A stretch of DNA of 64,000 nucleotides from Paenibacillus sp. JNUCC-31 (GCF_014844075.1 NZ_CP062165.1:2976001-3040000); one strand, 5' to 3'; shown: positions 52,679-62,041, counted from the first letter of the stretch. Notes: generated by a model from the sequence alone, not told the origin. Numbers and translations: made by a program.

Positions 52679-52707
52679 ATTTTATTATGGTAACGCTTAC
52701 CTGTCAA
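52679..52707 (-). promoter_or_regulatory. Promoter of the left-going mannan operon with embedded cre
   Basis: TTGACA at 52707-52702 and TAAAAT at 52684-52679 are 17 bases apart. The spacer contains GGTAAGCGTTACCA (minus strand, 52701-52688), one mismatch from the cre consensus and also a near-perfect palindrome. CcpA-mediated catabolite repression is inferred. Confidence 0.8.
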
Positions 52708-52752
52708 TCAAATTATTTATTACTTAACAAAAAGTTTTTCTCTGAGGACTCG

Positions 52753-52781
52753 TTGACAATACTTATATCCGACACTAATAT
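52753..52781 (+). promoter_or_regulatory. Promoter of the epimerase/GH130 operon
   Basis: TTGACA at 52753-52758 and TAATAT at 52776-52781 with a 17-base spacer, followed by an operator copy at 52792-52808. It drives the right-going genes from 52845. Confidence 0.8.
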
Positions 52782-52791
52782 TATTAAATAA

Positions 52792-52808
52792 AGTTAACGA
52801 TAACTTAA
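52792..52808 (+). promoter_or_regulatory. LacI-type operator of the right-going mannan operon
   Basis: AAGTTAACGATAACTT is an inverted repeat with perfect 6-bp arms and a 4-bp centre. It lies about 4-20 bases downstream of the predicted start site. Its core recurs inverted at 52651-52665 in front of the divergent operon. Confidence 0.78.
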
Positions 52809-52844
52809 ATAAATTGATCCTGTACCTCAAAGGGGCGCTTACTT

Positions 52845-54026
52845 ATGACTCACACCAATGACATCAAGACTGAAATAAAGGAACACTGGGAAGGACATAT
52901 TTTGCCATTCTGGTCTGCCCTCAAAGATCATACCAACGGCGGTTTCTACGGCTGGGTCGGCAATGACCTTCAGGTCGATCCACTCGCCCCCAAAGGCGGA
53001 ATCGCTACGGCACGACAATTATGGTCCTTTGCAGCAGCATACCGGGTGACCGGAGATGAAATCTGGCGTGATCATGCGGAGCACGCTTACCGTTTTCTCG
53101 TAGATCATGTGATGGATACGGAGTATGGCGGCATGTACTGGATGGTGGATGCCAAAGGAGAACCACTGGACACGAGCAAACATGTATACACGCAATCCTT
53201 CGGCGTGTATTCACTCAGCGAGTACTATCGCGCAACTGGCGATGCATCGGCATTGGAGTTAGCGAAAACGCTTTTTGCCCTGATTGAGGATCAAGGCCTG
53301 AATGCCGAACTACCTGCATACAAGGAACAATTCGACCGCTGCTGGAATGAACAGGCCAATGAAATGCTGAGCGAAAACGGCGTAATTGCGGATTATACGA
53401 TGAATACGCATATTCATGTGCTGGAGGCTTACACCTCGCTCTACCGCGTATGGCCGGATCAGCAAGTGAAAGCAGCATTGGAACGCCTGCTTGGGATTTT
53501 GTATAAACGGGTGTATGACATAAACACCAAGTTTCTGGGGGTGTTTTTCAACAAGGATTGGGAATCCATCATCGATCTACGCTCGTTCGGACATGACATT
53601 GAAGCCAGCTGGCTGATTGACGAAGCATTGAAAACACTGGGTTTGGAGCAGCATCCGGAGTATTCAGCGATGGTTACAGATATTGCCTATAACATTTCCA
53701 ACGTGGCCGTGCAGACCGATGGCTCTCTGATAAATGAGCAAGAGGGTGAACACGTCGATGAGACGCGGATATGGTGGGTTCAGGCAGAGGCGATGGTCGG
53801 CTTCTATAACGCGTATCAGCGTACAGGTGATCCATTGTTTCTGGAGAGAGTGGAGCGTTTGTGGACGTATACGAAGGAACATATTATCGATCATCGCGCT
53901 GGTGGGGAATGGTACTGGTCGGTAGACGGGGACGGCACACCGGATCAAAGCGAAATCGCTGGACCGTGGAAATGTCCGTATCACAATAGCAGGTTTTGCA
54001 TCGAACTAATCGAGAGGATGGGATAA
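52845..54026 (+). CDS. Cellobiose/mannobiose 2-epimerase
   Basis: A 393-residue (alpha/alpha)6-barrel enzyme of the N-acylglucosamine 2-epimerase family that epimerises the reducing-end sugar of beta-1,4-disaccharides, such as mannobiose to mannosyl-glucose. The catalytic His are in [27 protein letters not shown] and KCPYHNSRF, the pattern of cellobiose 2-epimerases. It is in the cytoplasm. The GH130 phosphorylase that would use its product is the next gene, two bases downstream. A single-gene enzyme of other specificity (e.g. free mannose) is less likely in this context. Confidence 0.9.
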   Translation: MTHTNDIKTEIKEHWEGHILPFWSALKDHTNGGFYGWVGNDLQVDPLAPKGGIATARQLWSFAAAYRVTGDEIWRDHAEHAYRFLVDHVMDTEYGGMYWMVDAKGEPLDTSKHVYTQSFGVYSLSEYYRATGDASALELAKTLFALIEDQGLNAELPAYKEQFDRCWNEQANEMLSENGVIADYTMNTHIHVLEAYTSLYRVWPDQQVKAALERLLGILYKRVYDINTKFLGVFFNKDWESIIDLRSFGHDIEASWLIDEALKTLGLEQHPEYSAMVTDIAYNISNVAVQTDGSLINEQEGEHVDETRIWWVQAEAMVGFYNAYQRTGDPLFLERVERLWTYTKEHIIDHRAGGEWYWSVDGDGTPDQSEIAGPWKCPYHNSRFCIELIERMG

Positions 54027-54028
54027 CC

Positions 54029-55213
54029 ATGATACACCCTAAATACAATGCATTGCTGGAGCAGCAGGAGCAACTTCTTACGCGCCAAAATGAAATTGAT
54101 TCTTCTTTCTACAACGGCGTATATGATCGGTACCGTTATCCGGTGATCACACGCCATCATGTGCCGCTGCACTGGAGATTTGATCTGGACGAATCGACTA
54201 ACCCCCATTTCATGGAGCGTCTGGGTATTAACGCTACGCTGAATCCGGGTGCCATCTATTTCAATGGAAAATATGTGATGGTCATCCGAACCGAGGGCTT
54301 GGACCGCAAATCCATCTTTGCCCTGGCTGAGAGTGATAACGGCATTGACGGATTCCGTTTCACAGGCAAGCCATTGGTATGGGAAGATATCGATGCTGAC
54401 GAAACCAACCAGTATGATATGCGATTGGTTCAGCATGAAGATGGCTGGGTCTATGGTATCTACTGCTCGGAGCGCAAAGACCCGAAAGCTCCGGCATTCG
54501 ATACATCCAGTGCCGTAGCCCAGGCTGGGCTTGTCCGGACTCGCGATCTGGTCAGCTGGGAACGTCTGCCCAACATTGCGACCAACTCACCACAACAACG
54601 GAATGTGGTATTGCATCCGGAATTTGTGGATGGCAAATATGCGTTCTATACACGCCCACAGGACGGATTCATCTCCACAGGCAGCGGCGGCGGGATCGCC
54701 TTCGGTCTGTGTGAGGATATTCTGAATCCGGTCATTGCAGAAGAAACCATTATCGATGAACGCAAATACCATACCGTATATGAAGTGAAAAATGGTCAGG
54801 GTCCTGCTCCGCTCAAAACGGAACGCGGCTGGATTCACATTGCCCACGGAGTACGCAACACAGCAGCTGGGCTGCGTTATGTGCTGTACACGTTCGCCAC
54901 GGATCTGAATGATCCGGCACGCATCATCGCCAAACCGGGCGGGCATTTCATTGCGCCTTATGACGACGAGCGTGTAGGCGATGTGTCCAATGTTATTTTC
55001 TGCAACGGTGCGGTAGTCAATGAACAGGGTGAGGTCTTCATCTATTATGCATCCAGCGATACCCGCTGCCATGTGGCAACAACGACGCTTGATAAACTGG
55101 TCGATTACACCTTCAATACCCCGGCCGATCCGTATCGTTCCCTGGATTGCGCCAGCCAGCGCGGTGACCTCATCGAGCGGAATGAGAAGCTTTTGCACAA
55201 ACAATTGGTTTAA
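54029..55213 (+). CDS. GH130 4-O-beta-mannosyl-glucose phosphorylase
   Basis: A 394-residue GH130 subfamily 1 enzyme that phosphorolyses 4-O-beta-mannosyl-glucose to mannose-1-phosphate and glucose. Family segments are [40 protein letters not shown] (Asp catalytic) and [20 protein letters not shown]. The length is that of known mannosylglucose phosphorylases (about 390). The start at 54029 has GAGAGGATGG about ten bases upstream, at the end of the epimerase gene; the longer frame to 53996 overlaps it. The two enzymes form the known epimerase-phosphorylase pathway. Confidence 0.9.
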   Translation: MIHPKYNALLEQQEQLLTRQNEIDSSFYNGVYDRYRYPVITRHHVPLHWRFDLDESTNPHFMERLGINATLNPGAIYFNGKYVMVIRTEGLDRKSIFALAESDNGIDGFRFTGKPLVWEDIDADETNQYDMRLVQHEDGWVYGIYCSERKDPKAPAFDTSSAVAQAGLVRTRDLVSWERLPNIATNSPQQRNVVLHPEFVDGKYAFYTRPQDGFISTGSGGGIAFGLCEDILNPVIAEETIIDERKYHTVYEVKNGQGPAPLKTERGWIHIAHGVRNTAAGLRYVLYTFATDLNDPARIIAKPGGHFIAPYDDERVGDVSNVIFCNGAVVNEQGEVFIYYASSDTRCHVATTTLDKLVDYTFNTPADPYRSLDCASQRGDLIERNEKLLHKQLV

Positions 55214-55398
55214 TTCGAAGAGTAACTTTCGACGGAAAAATGCAGCATGCTGAAAAATTAGCGTAACCCCTGCCAGAATTTCTTTATTCCATGTGGGTAA
55301 CGATGTATACTAATATGGATTGTTGTTATGCTTGAAGGAAGCGCTAACCATAATGACAGCACATTGTACGTAAACCGGCTTGAAGGAGGCGACCAAAG

Positions 55399-56430
55399 CT
55401 GAAGAACAATATCACCATGCGGGATATCGCCGACAAGCTCGGAGTTAGCAGTGTGACGGTCTCGAAAGCATTAAATGATAAAGATGGCGTCAGTGGCGAA
55501 TTAAAGGAAAAAATTAAAGTGCTTGCCGTTCAGATGGGCTATCGGTATAACGCCGCTGCCCGTTCAATGAAGGAAGGCTTGACTCATAATATTGGCGTTA
55601 TTATCCCGGAGCGTTTTACCGGACCTACACAATCGTTCTACGTACGTGTATTCCAGCGCATCACCAAACATCTGGAGGACCAGGGGTACTACGGCATTCT
55701 GCACATTCTGAATGTTCAGGATGAAGAGGAATTAACACTACCCAAACTGTACAGCGACAGCAAAGTGGATGGTTTCATCGTGCTTGGACAGATCAGCAAA
55801 GAGTATATCGAGCTGGTCCAGTCGATGGACGTTCCCAAAATGTTTCTCGATTTCTACGACGAACATTCCGATATCGATTCTGTCGTAACCGATAACTTTT
55901 ACGCTGCTTATGAGCTGACGAACTACCTGGTTCAACAAGGACATCGCCGCATCGCCTATGTGGGAAATCTCTATTCGACAAGCAGCATTCAGGATCGGTT
56001 CCTCGGTTATTACAAATCATTGCTGGAACATCGATTACCGATGAATCCGGATCTTATTCTTAATGACCGCGATGATCGGGGTACATTTATTGAAATTGAT
56101 CTGCCAGAACAGCTGCCTACGGCTTTTGTATGCAACTGTGATCAGGTCGCTCATCTGCTCGTCCAGAAGCTGACCTCTCTGGGTATACAGGTACCTGCAC
56201 AATGCTCCGTGGTTGGATTCGATAACGATATCTATGCCACGCTTTCCGATCCCAAATTAACTACGGTTGAGGTTGATGTGGAACAGATGGCGCGTACTGC
56301 AGTTCAGTCCATGCTCAAAAAGATTGATAACCCGAGTCGCAGCTTCGGCCGCGTACACGTGAAGGGCAACATCATTTATCGCGAATCGGTGAGCGCTGCA
56401 CCCGCCTCTTCGGATGACGCGTCGAACTAG
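55399..56430 (+). CDS. LacI-family repressor of the mannan locus
   Basis: A 343-residue repressor. The N-terminal helix-turn-helix is TMRDIADKLGVSSVTVSKAL and the hinge GYRYNAAARSMKEG; the C-terminal periplasmic-binding-protein-like domain has VDGFIVLGQISKEY and SVVGFDNDIYATLSDPKLTT. The preferred start is CTG at 55399, because GGAGG is nine bases before it and the extra residues MKNNIT precede MRDIA as in other LacI proteins; the first ATG (55417) would cut the start of helix 1 and lacks a site. It probably binds the paired operators at 52651 and 52792. The upstream sequence has TATACTAAT and a TAACGAT half-site resembling the operator. Confidence 0.88.
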   Translation: MKNNITMRDIADKLGVSSVTVSKALNDKDGVSGELKEKIKVLAVQMGYRYNAAARSMKEGLTHNIGVIIPERFTGPTQSFYVRVFQRITKHLEDQGYYGILHILNVQDEEELTLPKLYSDSKVDGFIVLGQISKEYIELVQSMDVPKMFLDFYDEHSDIDSVVTDNFYAAYELTNYLVQQGHRRIAYVGNLYSTSSIQDRFLGYYKSLLEHRLPMNPDLILNDRDDRGTFIEIDLPEQLPTAFVCNCDQVAHLLVQKLTSLGIQVPAQCSVVGFDNDIYATLSDPKLTTVEVDVEQMARTAVQSMLKKIDNPSRSFGRVHVKGNIIYRESVSAAPASSDDASN

Positions 56431-56458
56431 ACGAGGAACAAGGTTTCTTGTTCCATAA

Positions 56459-56499
56459 AAAGAGTGCTCCCGGCCATTACGGCTGCAGGAGCACTCTTT
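56459..56499. terminator. Bidirectional terminator between LacI and pectate lyase
   Basis: AAAGAGTGCTCC and GGAGCACTCTTT form a perfect 12-bp stem with A/T-rich ends on both sides. The two convergent genes share it. Confidence 0.88.
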
Positions 56500-56586
56500 G
56501 CTTATGAAAAAACGATGAAATGGCTTGGGATCCCTGTAGATTGCAGCCACAAGCCACTCGTTTCAACACCCGATTCGTGTTGCTGC

Positions 56587-58014
56587 CTAGTAGTTTGTCT
56601 TCAGCCAGTTGTCTTTGGACCAAGTCAGTTTGCCTGCACCTGCTCCACTTGTTCCGGTAAGACGTGCATTCAGCGTCGCTGGATCATCGGTTGTGTAACT
56701 GTAAGGAAGTGAAGAGAATCCGTTCCAGGAGAAGGCTTTGATGGCAGCGGGAACTGGACTAAGCGGACTGCCAGACGTATCACTGTTTCCACGGAATGAG
56801 CTTCCATCCAGGGAATACATCGTGTCGCTTACCTGAATTTTACCGGTATACGTTGCATCGGCCGGGTCGGTCTGGTTGTTGCGGACCGGGAACAGTACGT
56901 CTTTGATCACCGACTTTTCGACCAGCACTGCACCGCTTTCGGTGGAGATCGCTCCATTGCCGATAATATCAAAATGGTACCCTTTGGACGAGATCGCGGT
57001 TGCCATCGCCGAAGTGATTCTGTCCTTGGCTGCACGTGCCCCTGTCGCATCCATCACGATATTGTAGGCATGCGCGTTCCCTCCGCGCAGGCGCGGCATG
57101 CGATCCTGGATATCCCTGTACAGGTTATGGTGCAAGGTCATGGACAGATTGGCATTGGCTGATTCGAAGCTGGTCGATCCAACCAGATGGCCTTTTTTCT
57201 GAGGAGACGAAATGGCAATGATATCAGCTTTGCTGAGCCCAACCGCGCTGCTGCGCAGGTAATTGTACATCGGATAGGAAGCCTTGTTCGCTTCCAACTC
57301 ATTGATTTGCTGGGTAACCCAGCTGTTCGAGCTGCCGTCATCGCCTCTGAAGAGGGACCAAGAGATGGTCACGCCGCTGGTTCCTTTTTTGGAATCGACG
57401 AGCCCGTCATACGCTTTATTGAATGTACAGTGGTCAATCCACACGTTGTTGTTCTCTTCCAGGGTAATGTAATCCCAGTCGTTTTTATCGTAATCGCCTT
57501 TGGTCGACTCATCCCATTCCCATAACTCATCGAATTCAAGGTTACGGATAATCACGTTGGAACTGCGTTTAACGCTAATGGCCGCATGTTTGATCTTGGA
57601 CCCGTTGGCTGAGAAAATGGTCAGGCCATTGAAGCTGTCAATCGTCAGCTTGCTCACGCCCGTTTGTTTTAGTACGGGGTGAGTCAGCGCATCATTATGC
57701 TTGGCAAAAGGAGATGTCTGAGCAGCGCTCGGAATTTCGTTCCATCCCAGATTCAGGTCGTTCATAATCTCGACGACTTTGACCCCGGAGTTCTTTTTCA
57801 GCGCGGCAGCCAGATCCGTTGCATTGTACACCTTCTTATACTTGGACGTATCCGATTCGCTGATGGTGCCCCCACCCGTGTTTCCTTGGGAGAAACCTGT
57901 AAGATTGTAATCTGCATTACCCGCTGCCTGTACACTTGTCGGTCCAGACAGTAGGGTAAGGCCCAGTGTCAGAGCCAGTGCAGCACTGCACCATGTTCTA
58001 ATTTTGCTTTTCAT
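56587..58014 (-). CDS. Secreted pectate lyase, PL1 family
   Basis: A 475-residue extracellular enzyme cleaving polygalacturonate by beta-elimination with Ca2+. It has a Sec signal peptide (residues 1-30, ending VQA) and a right-handed beta-helix. Family motifs are VWIDHCTFNKAYDGLVDSKK (WIDH, with Ca-binding Asp) and RMPRLRGGNAHAYN (catalytic Arg). The C-terminus ends in WLKTNY. A promoter with an embedded cre site precedes it, so expression is likely catabolite controlled. It is a single-gene unit ending in the terminator at 56459. Confidence 0.93.
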   Translation of the reverse strand: MKSKIRTWCSAALALTLGLTLLSGPTSVQAAGNADYNLTGFSQGNTGGGTISESDTSKYKKVYNATDLAAALKKNSGVKVVEIMNDLNLGWNEIPSAAQTSPFAKHNDALTHPVLKQTGVSKLTIDSFNGLTIFSANGSKIKHAAISVKRSSNVIIRNLEFDELWEWDESTKGDYDKNDWDYITLEENNNVWIDHCTFNKAYDGLVDSKKGTSGVTISWSLFRGDDGSSNSWVTQQINELEANKASYPMYNYLRSSAVGLSKADIIAISSPQKKGHLVGSTSFESANANLSMTLHHNLYRDIQDRMPRLRGGNAHAYNIVMDATGARAAKDRITSAMATAISSKGYHFDIIGNGAISTESGAVLVEKSVIKDVLFPVRNNQTDPADATYTGKIQVSDTMYSLDGSSFRGNSDTSGSPLSPVPAAIKAFSWNGFSSLPYSYTTDDPATLNARLTGTSGAGAGKLTWSKDNWLKTNY

Positions 58015-58089
58015 AAAACCATTCCTCCCTAATTATAATGATTACGTCCGTCCATCTCTGCCATCGCATGTCACGAAGGACTTGTCCTC

Positions 58090-58118
58090 AATGTAAATGT
58101 TGGAAGCGATTACAACAA
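58090..58118 (-). promoter_or_regulatory. Pectate lyase promoter with cre site
   Basis: On the minus strand TTGTTG (58118-58113) and TACATT (58095-58090) are 17 bases apart. TGTAATCGCTTCCA (58114-58101) overlaps the -35 and spacer and is one mismatch from the cre consensus. Transcription would begin near 58083. Confidence 0.65.
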
Positions 58119-58217
58119 TAATCCTTATCTCAGGTAGTTTCGTGATTCTAACATCGACCCATAAATAACACCCGATTTAACCAGGAGCAGTCCAATTTCA
58201 ACTTATGCCCATGAAAA

Positions 58218-58239
58218 AAAGCCCCCGAAGGAGCTTACT
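58218..58239 (-). terminator. Terminator of the UPF0316 gene
   Basis: On the minus strand AAGCTCC-TTCG-GGGGCTT forms a short stem (one G-T pair) followed by seven T. It is 22 bases after the stop codon. Confidence 0.85.
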
Positions 58240-58260
58240 ATTATCTCGAATATTCCTTAT

Positions 58261-58776
58261 TTATCTTTTGATGGAACGTGTCCAGAACCCGCCATGGAAC
58301 TGTTTGGGCTCGACGGTAATGACAAATGCTTTGGGATCCAGCGCCAGAATGGTCTGATAGAGCAGTTTCTGGTTTTTGCGTTTCGCCAGAATTTCCATAA
58401 CCAGCCGGTCTCCGTCACGTCCACTGCCAACCCAGGCGGTAACGCCGTAACCTTTATCGCGCAGGGCATTCGCCACATCCCCGCCCATCTGATTACATAT
58501 AACTTTAACGGTAACGTAACCGAGTGCAATCTTCTCCTCAATCCAGGCACCGAGTAAGACACCCAGCCCGTAACCAACGGCGTACACAATCAACGCAGAA
58601 GGCTGGGTCAGATATTTGAGTACCAGATTCAGACCGAGAACATAGATTACAATCTCACCCATACTGATGAGCGCAGCAATATATTTTTGTCCTTTGAGCG
58701 TCAAGATCATCCGAAGTGTATACGCGGATACATACACAATCTGGATCAAAAAGATAAATACCAATATTTTAAACAA
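58261..58776 (-). CDS. UPF0316 (DUF2179) membrane protein
   Basis: A protein of about 171 residues with three N-terminal helices (segments like LVFIFLIQIVYVSAYTLRMI) and a C-terminal DUF2179 domain (YQTILALDPKAFVITVEPKQ). The family (B. subtilis YebE-like) is of unknown function; the C-terminal domain is found in YitT-like proteins. The start TTG at 58776 follows AGGAAAGAGGG and gives the usual family N-terminus; a GTG at 58803 has no site. Divergent from the dehydrogenase gene. Confidence 0.8.
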   Translation of the reverse strand: MFKILVFIFLIQIVYVSAYTLRMILTLKGQKYIAALISMGEIVIYVLGLNLVLKYLTQPSALIVYAVGYGLGVLLGAWIEEKIALGYVTVKVICNQMGGDVANALRDKGYGVTAWVGSGRDGDRLVMEILAKRKNQKLLYQTILALDPKAFVITVEPKQFHGGFWTRSIKR

Positions 58777-59120
58777 TCGCAATCCCTCTTTCCTGACTTT
58801 CACACCGGAATGGCCGTTTGTTACGTGCCTTCGTTCCGCTTCCCCTGCATGTCATTTACGCTTCTGTACGTTTACTCTATCTCCATCATTGGACGTTATG
58901 TGGTCACTTTAAACGGGTTGGACATAAATCGGGCTATATTTTCTGCCCATAGGCATGCCGGAACTGCCATTATAGAGCCCTTTCCGCTCATTATCAACCC
59001 GGCGAGAGATCCAGGGGCGAAAACCTGCATGTCTGAATATGCTGAACTATCAACAACGAGATTGAGGCGTACAGGCAAACAGGTTCGGGATACCAGGGTT
59101 ACCAAAAAGGGGGAACCGCC
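58777..59120. other. Intergenic region between UPF0316 and dehydrogenase genes
   Basis: About 340 bases without a gene between divergent genes. No -35/-10 pair, repeat or hairpin stood out. A long antisense frame overlaps its right part but shows no sign of being a gene. AAAGGGGGAACC precedes the dehydrogenase ATG. Confidence 0.5.
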
Positions 59121-60329
59121 ATGCAGGTGTGGCACGAGATGGAGCGGGAAGGTATGGAAGAACTCATATTTTGCCATGATCCCCGCAGCGGGCTCAAGGC
59201 CGTCATTGCCATTCATAGTACAGTTCTCGGTCCCGCACTTGGGGGTTGCCGCTGCTGGACGTATGCGTCGGAAGAGGAAGCGGTTCGGGATGCCATCAAA
59301 CTCGCCAAGGGCATGACCTACAAATCGGCGGTCTCCGGTCTGCCCTATGGCGGGGGGAAAGTTGTGGTGTGGGATGTACCAGCCGGGCTGGGGGATATAA
59401 CAATTGGTAGCAGTCCAGGTGGTAAAATCCTTAAGAAAACGAACGCGAATCCCAAGGGGCAAACACACGGGGATCAAGAAGCGGGGGAACGCGAAGCGGA
59501 AACGACCGGGAACATCAACGCCTTGAGCTTGCAAGCCTCCAAACGCGCAGCGATTTTCCGTGCGCTTGGTCGTTTCCTGGAAAGACTGAACGGCCGCTAT
59601 GTCACTGGTCTGGATCTGGGCACTACGGCGGCAGACATGGACCAGATTAGGCTGGAGACGGCATACGTGACGGATACCACCGGATCGCTTGGCGCACAGG
59701 ATGACTTCACGGCCGATATGACCGCCTATGGTGTATACACTGGCATTGTGACATCGCTGCGTCACCTGGGCATTGGTGCCTTGCAGGGCATTTCCGTTGC
59801 CGTCCAGGGACTGGGCAAGGTCGGGCATGCCCTGTGCCGTTACCTGCATGCAGCCGGGGCACGGCTCATTGTGGCAGACGTTGTACCGGAACGTGTACAA
59901 CGTGCCCTTATGCAGTTCAGCGGCGCCACCCCGGCCGATCCGGCCCGTATTCACGCCGCTGACTGCAAGGTGTTCGCCCCCTGTGCCCTAGGGGGCGTAT
60001 TGACCCTGGCAACGGTGGAGGAGCTGCGCTGCTCCATCGTTGCCGGGGCGGCGAACAACCAGCTCAGCCATCGTGAGCTGGTTGTCCGCCGCATGCAGGC
60101 GCGCGGCATCCTGTACGCGCCTGACTATGTGCTCAATGCAGGCGGAATCATCAGCACCGCCTGCGAGCTGGAGGGCGCAGGGCCCGACCTGATCCGCCAA
60201 AAGGTGGCGGGGATTGCGGGCACGCTGTCCAAGGTCTATGCGAGAGCGGAACAAGCTGCCATCTCCACGGCAAATGCAGCCGATCAACTCGCAGAGGCTG
60301 TCCTGCAAAGCGGAAAATCCCACACTTAA
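59121..60329 (+). CDS. Leucine dehydrogenase-like protein with an insertion
   Basis: A 402-residue protein of the Glu/Leu/Phe/Val dehydrogenase family, which oxidatively deaminates branched-chain amino acids with NAD+. Catalytic/substrate Lys lie in LAKGMTYKSAVSGLPYGGGK; the NAD-binding domain shows VAVQGLGKVGHALCRYL; TAYGVYTGIV and NAGGIISTACEL are family-like. It is about 40 residues longer than usual, because a low-complexity insert (about residues 95-140, e.g. LKKTNANPKGQTHGDQEAGE) follows GGGKVVVW before FRALGRFLERLNGRY. The usual AEDVGTT appears as GLDLGTT, so one conserved acidic position differs. The frame remains open, so it may be functional, or a diverged paralogue. Confidence 0.8.
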   Translation: MQVWHEMEREGMEELIFCHDPRSGLKAVIAIHSTVLGPALGGCRCWTYASEEEAVRDAIKLAKGMTYKSAVSGLPYGGGKVVVWDVPAGLGDITIGSSPGGKILKKTNANPKGQTHGDQEAGEREAETTGNINALSLQASKRAAIFRALGRFLERLNGRYVTGLDLGTTAADMDQIRLETAYVTDTTGSLGAQDDFTADMTAYGVYTGIVTSLRHLGIGALQGISVAVQGLGKVGHALCRYLHAAGARLIVADVVPERVQRALMQFSGATPADPARIHAADCKVFAPCALGGVLTLATVEELRCSIVAGAANNQLSHRELVVRRMQARGILYAPDYVLNAGGIISTACELEGAGPDLIRQKVAGIAGTLSKVYARAEQAAISTANAADQLAEAVLQSGKSHT

Positions 60330-60381
60330 CTTACCCGTTAAGTATTCCGGTTCCATGTTCCCGTTCACTTTTCCTGGCTCC

Positions 60382-62040
60382 TCATCCTTCAACCGTTAGA
60401 GACACTCGCTTTACCCGGTGCAGCATCGTCCAGAGCAGCACATTGGCCACTATCAGCAATGCTGCATAGATCCAGATGCCTGCCGGTATGGTGCGGATGA
60501 AAACATGTAATCCCCATAACAATGCCATGAGCGGAAAGAAGGCAAATACGAGCCAACCATCACTCTGCCCGGCCACACTAAAGGATTGGGAGAACGGCGG
60601 TTTTCGCAGCAACAGTTTTCCAGACAAGGGGATAAGTGCGGTTGCCACCAACAGTATAATGATCATATCCGGGAGAATCCGCAGACCAAAGGTCCACACA
60701 AATACGATGGCGTTCAGTATCAATACGGGCAGAAACATATTGCATAAGAAAGCCTTCAGCGCTCCGCTATATAACACGTTCTCATTAGCCAGAGGAGCCG
60801 CCCGGAATGTCCAAAACGCCTTGTATTGTCCGGAGTACTTCAGCATGGTTACCACCGTCACAATCAACAAGAGCACAATATACAGCGTGTAAAAGAAGGA
60901 GCTTCCCCTGAATTCTACCCATGTGGAACTCTGTAGTTGGGTGAACCAGAACACATATGGCAAGACGAAGGATAATCCCATGGACGGATACACCTTGAGC
61001 TTGAATTCCCGCTCATTTCGCATCATACTGGCAGACAAACGAAAGCACGCCTGCTCTTCTCTGGAACGGGAGAATATCTTAGCCATGATGCGATCCCATC
61101 CCCCACGTCTTCGTCCAGAAGCCTGACCTGCATGTGCCATTTTCTCCAAATACAATTCGAAGGAAGGCATCAGCTTCACGTACACCAACAGACTTACAAA
61201 AGGGACGATCAACGCAAGCGCCGAGAAAACATACAGCCAGGTATCTCCCCCACCGCCGAACAGCAGCTCAAATGCCGCGGCATACCATACCGGAGGCAGC
61301 AGTAACTGCCACCAGGCAGGCGTAAACACCATATTAAAATCGATAATGCTGAACGAACGTATGACCAGCTGATATCCTACAGCAATCCCGATCGAGAGCA
61401 GGATCTGCACCATATTAATCATGTCCTTCAGCTTCTCGCCATCCAGAAACTTCATCATGAATAGATAGATCAGGGACGTGGTCACCAGAATCAACATATT
61501 TATCAGAATCAGCTCCACCAGAAAAAGCAGGAAAAAGCCGATTCCGTGGGCAATCAATCCCGCTATCAGCGGCCCAGCCGTCAGGGAACCTGTCAGCAGC
61601 AGCAGATAGACTCCTGCGTGGATGGCACGAGCCATGCCAACGGTACGTCCGTTTACCGGCTTGGTCATGATGATATTACGGTCCCGGATATCGAGCAATA
61701 CCGAAGAAAAATCAGAGATCATGGAGGTCATAATCATAAACATCAGCATGGCGGTCACTAGACCCATCTGAAGCATATAGTGTCCCGTATCCCAGACCAC
61801 AAACGGAACCAGAATCAGCCCCATCAGTGCGTATAACCAGAGGGAACGCAGGTACAGATTGCCTTCTTTCTGCTCCTTATTATTGCGTGTCGACAAAACC
61901 GTCGGCACCCTGCGCTGATCCATCTGGAATTTCACCCGTAAAATCAAACGCAGCACATCATAATCCGCTCCCGTTTTGGTGATGATAGGCCGAAAATGAT
62001 CCAGAATCTTCAGTGTGCGAAAGTCGGAGGAATCCGCCAT
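60382..62040 (-). CDS. ABC exporter permease (polytopic, about 552 aa)
   Basis: A membrane protein of about 552 residues with roughly 12 helices and an N-terminal cytoplasmic part of about 75 residues. It is coupled to the ATPase gene by a TGATATG junction, so the pair forms an exporter. The family is probably of the large ABC-2 permease type known from YthP/YthQ-like pairs in Bacilli. The start at 62040 has GGAGGTG eight bases upstream, at the end of the ATPase gene; the longer frame to 62097 overlaps it. The substrate is unknown. Confidence 0.78.
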   Translation of the reverse strand: MADSSDFRTLKILDHFRPIITKTGADYDVLRLILRVKFQMDQRRVPTVLSTRNNKEQKEGNLYLRSLWLYALMGLILVPFVVWDTGHYMLQMGLVTAMLMFMIMTSMISDFSSVLLDIRDRNIIMTKPVNGRTVGMARAIHAGVYLLLLTGSLTAGPLIAGLIAHGIGFFLLFLVELILINMLILVTTSLIYLFMMKFLDGEKLKDMINMVQILLSIGIAVGYQLVIRSFSIIDFNMVFTPAWWQLLLPPVWYAAAFELLFGGGGDTWLYVFSALALIVPFVSLLVYVKLMPSFELYLEKMAHAGQASGRRRGGWDRIMAKIFSRSREEQACFRLSASMMRNEREFKLKVYPSMGLSFVLPYVFWFTQLQSSTWVEFRGSSFFYTLYIVLLLIVTVVTMLKYSGQYKAFWTFRAAPLANENVLYSGALKAFLCNMFLPVLILNAIVFVWTFGLRILPDMIIILLVATALIPLSGKLLLRKPPFSQSFSVAGQSDGWLVFAFFPLMALLWGLHVFIRTIPAGIWIYAALLIVANVLLWTMLHRVKRVSLTVEG

Positions 62041-62041
62041 A

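Noticed and set aside
58896..59954. 352-codon open frame on the minus strand opposite the dehydrogenase gene
   Set aside because: It lacks a recognisable family or ribosome site, and the plus-strand frame encodes clear dehydrogenase motifs. High-GC codons on the plus strand commonly leave the antisense frame open.
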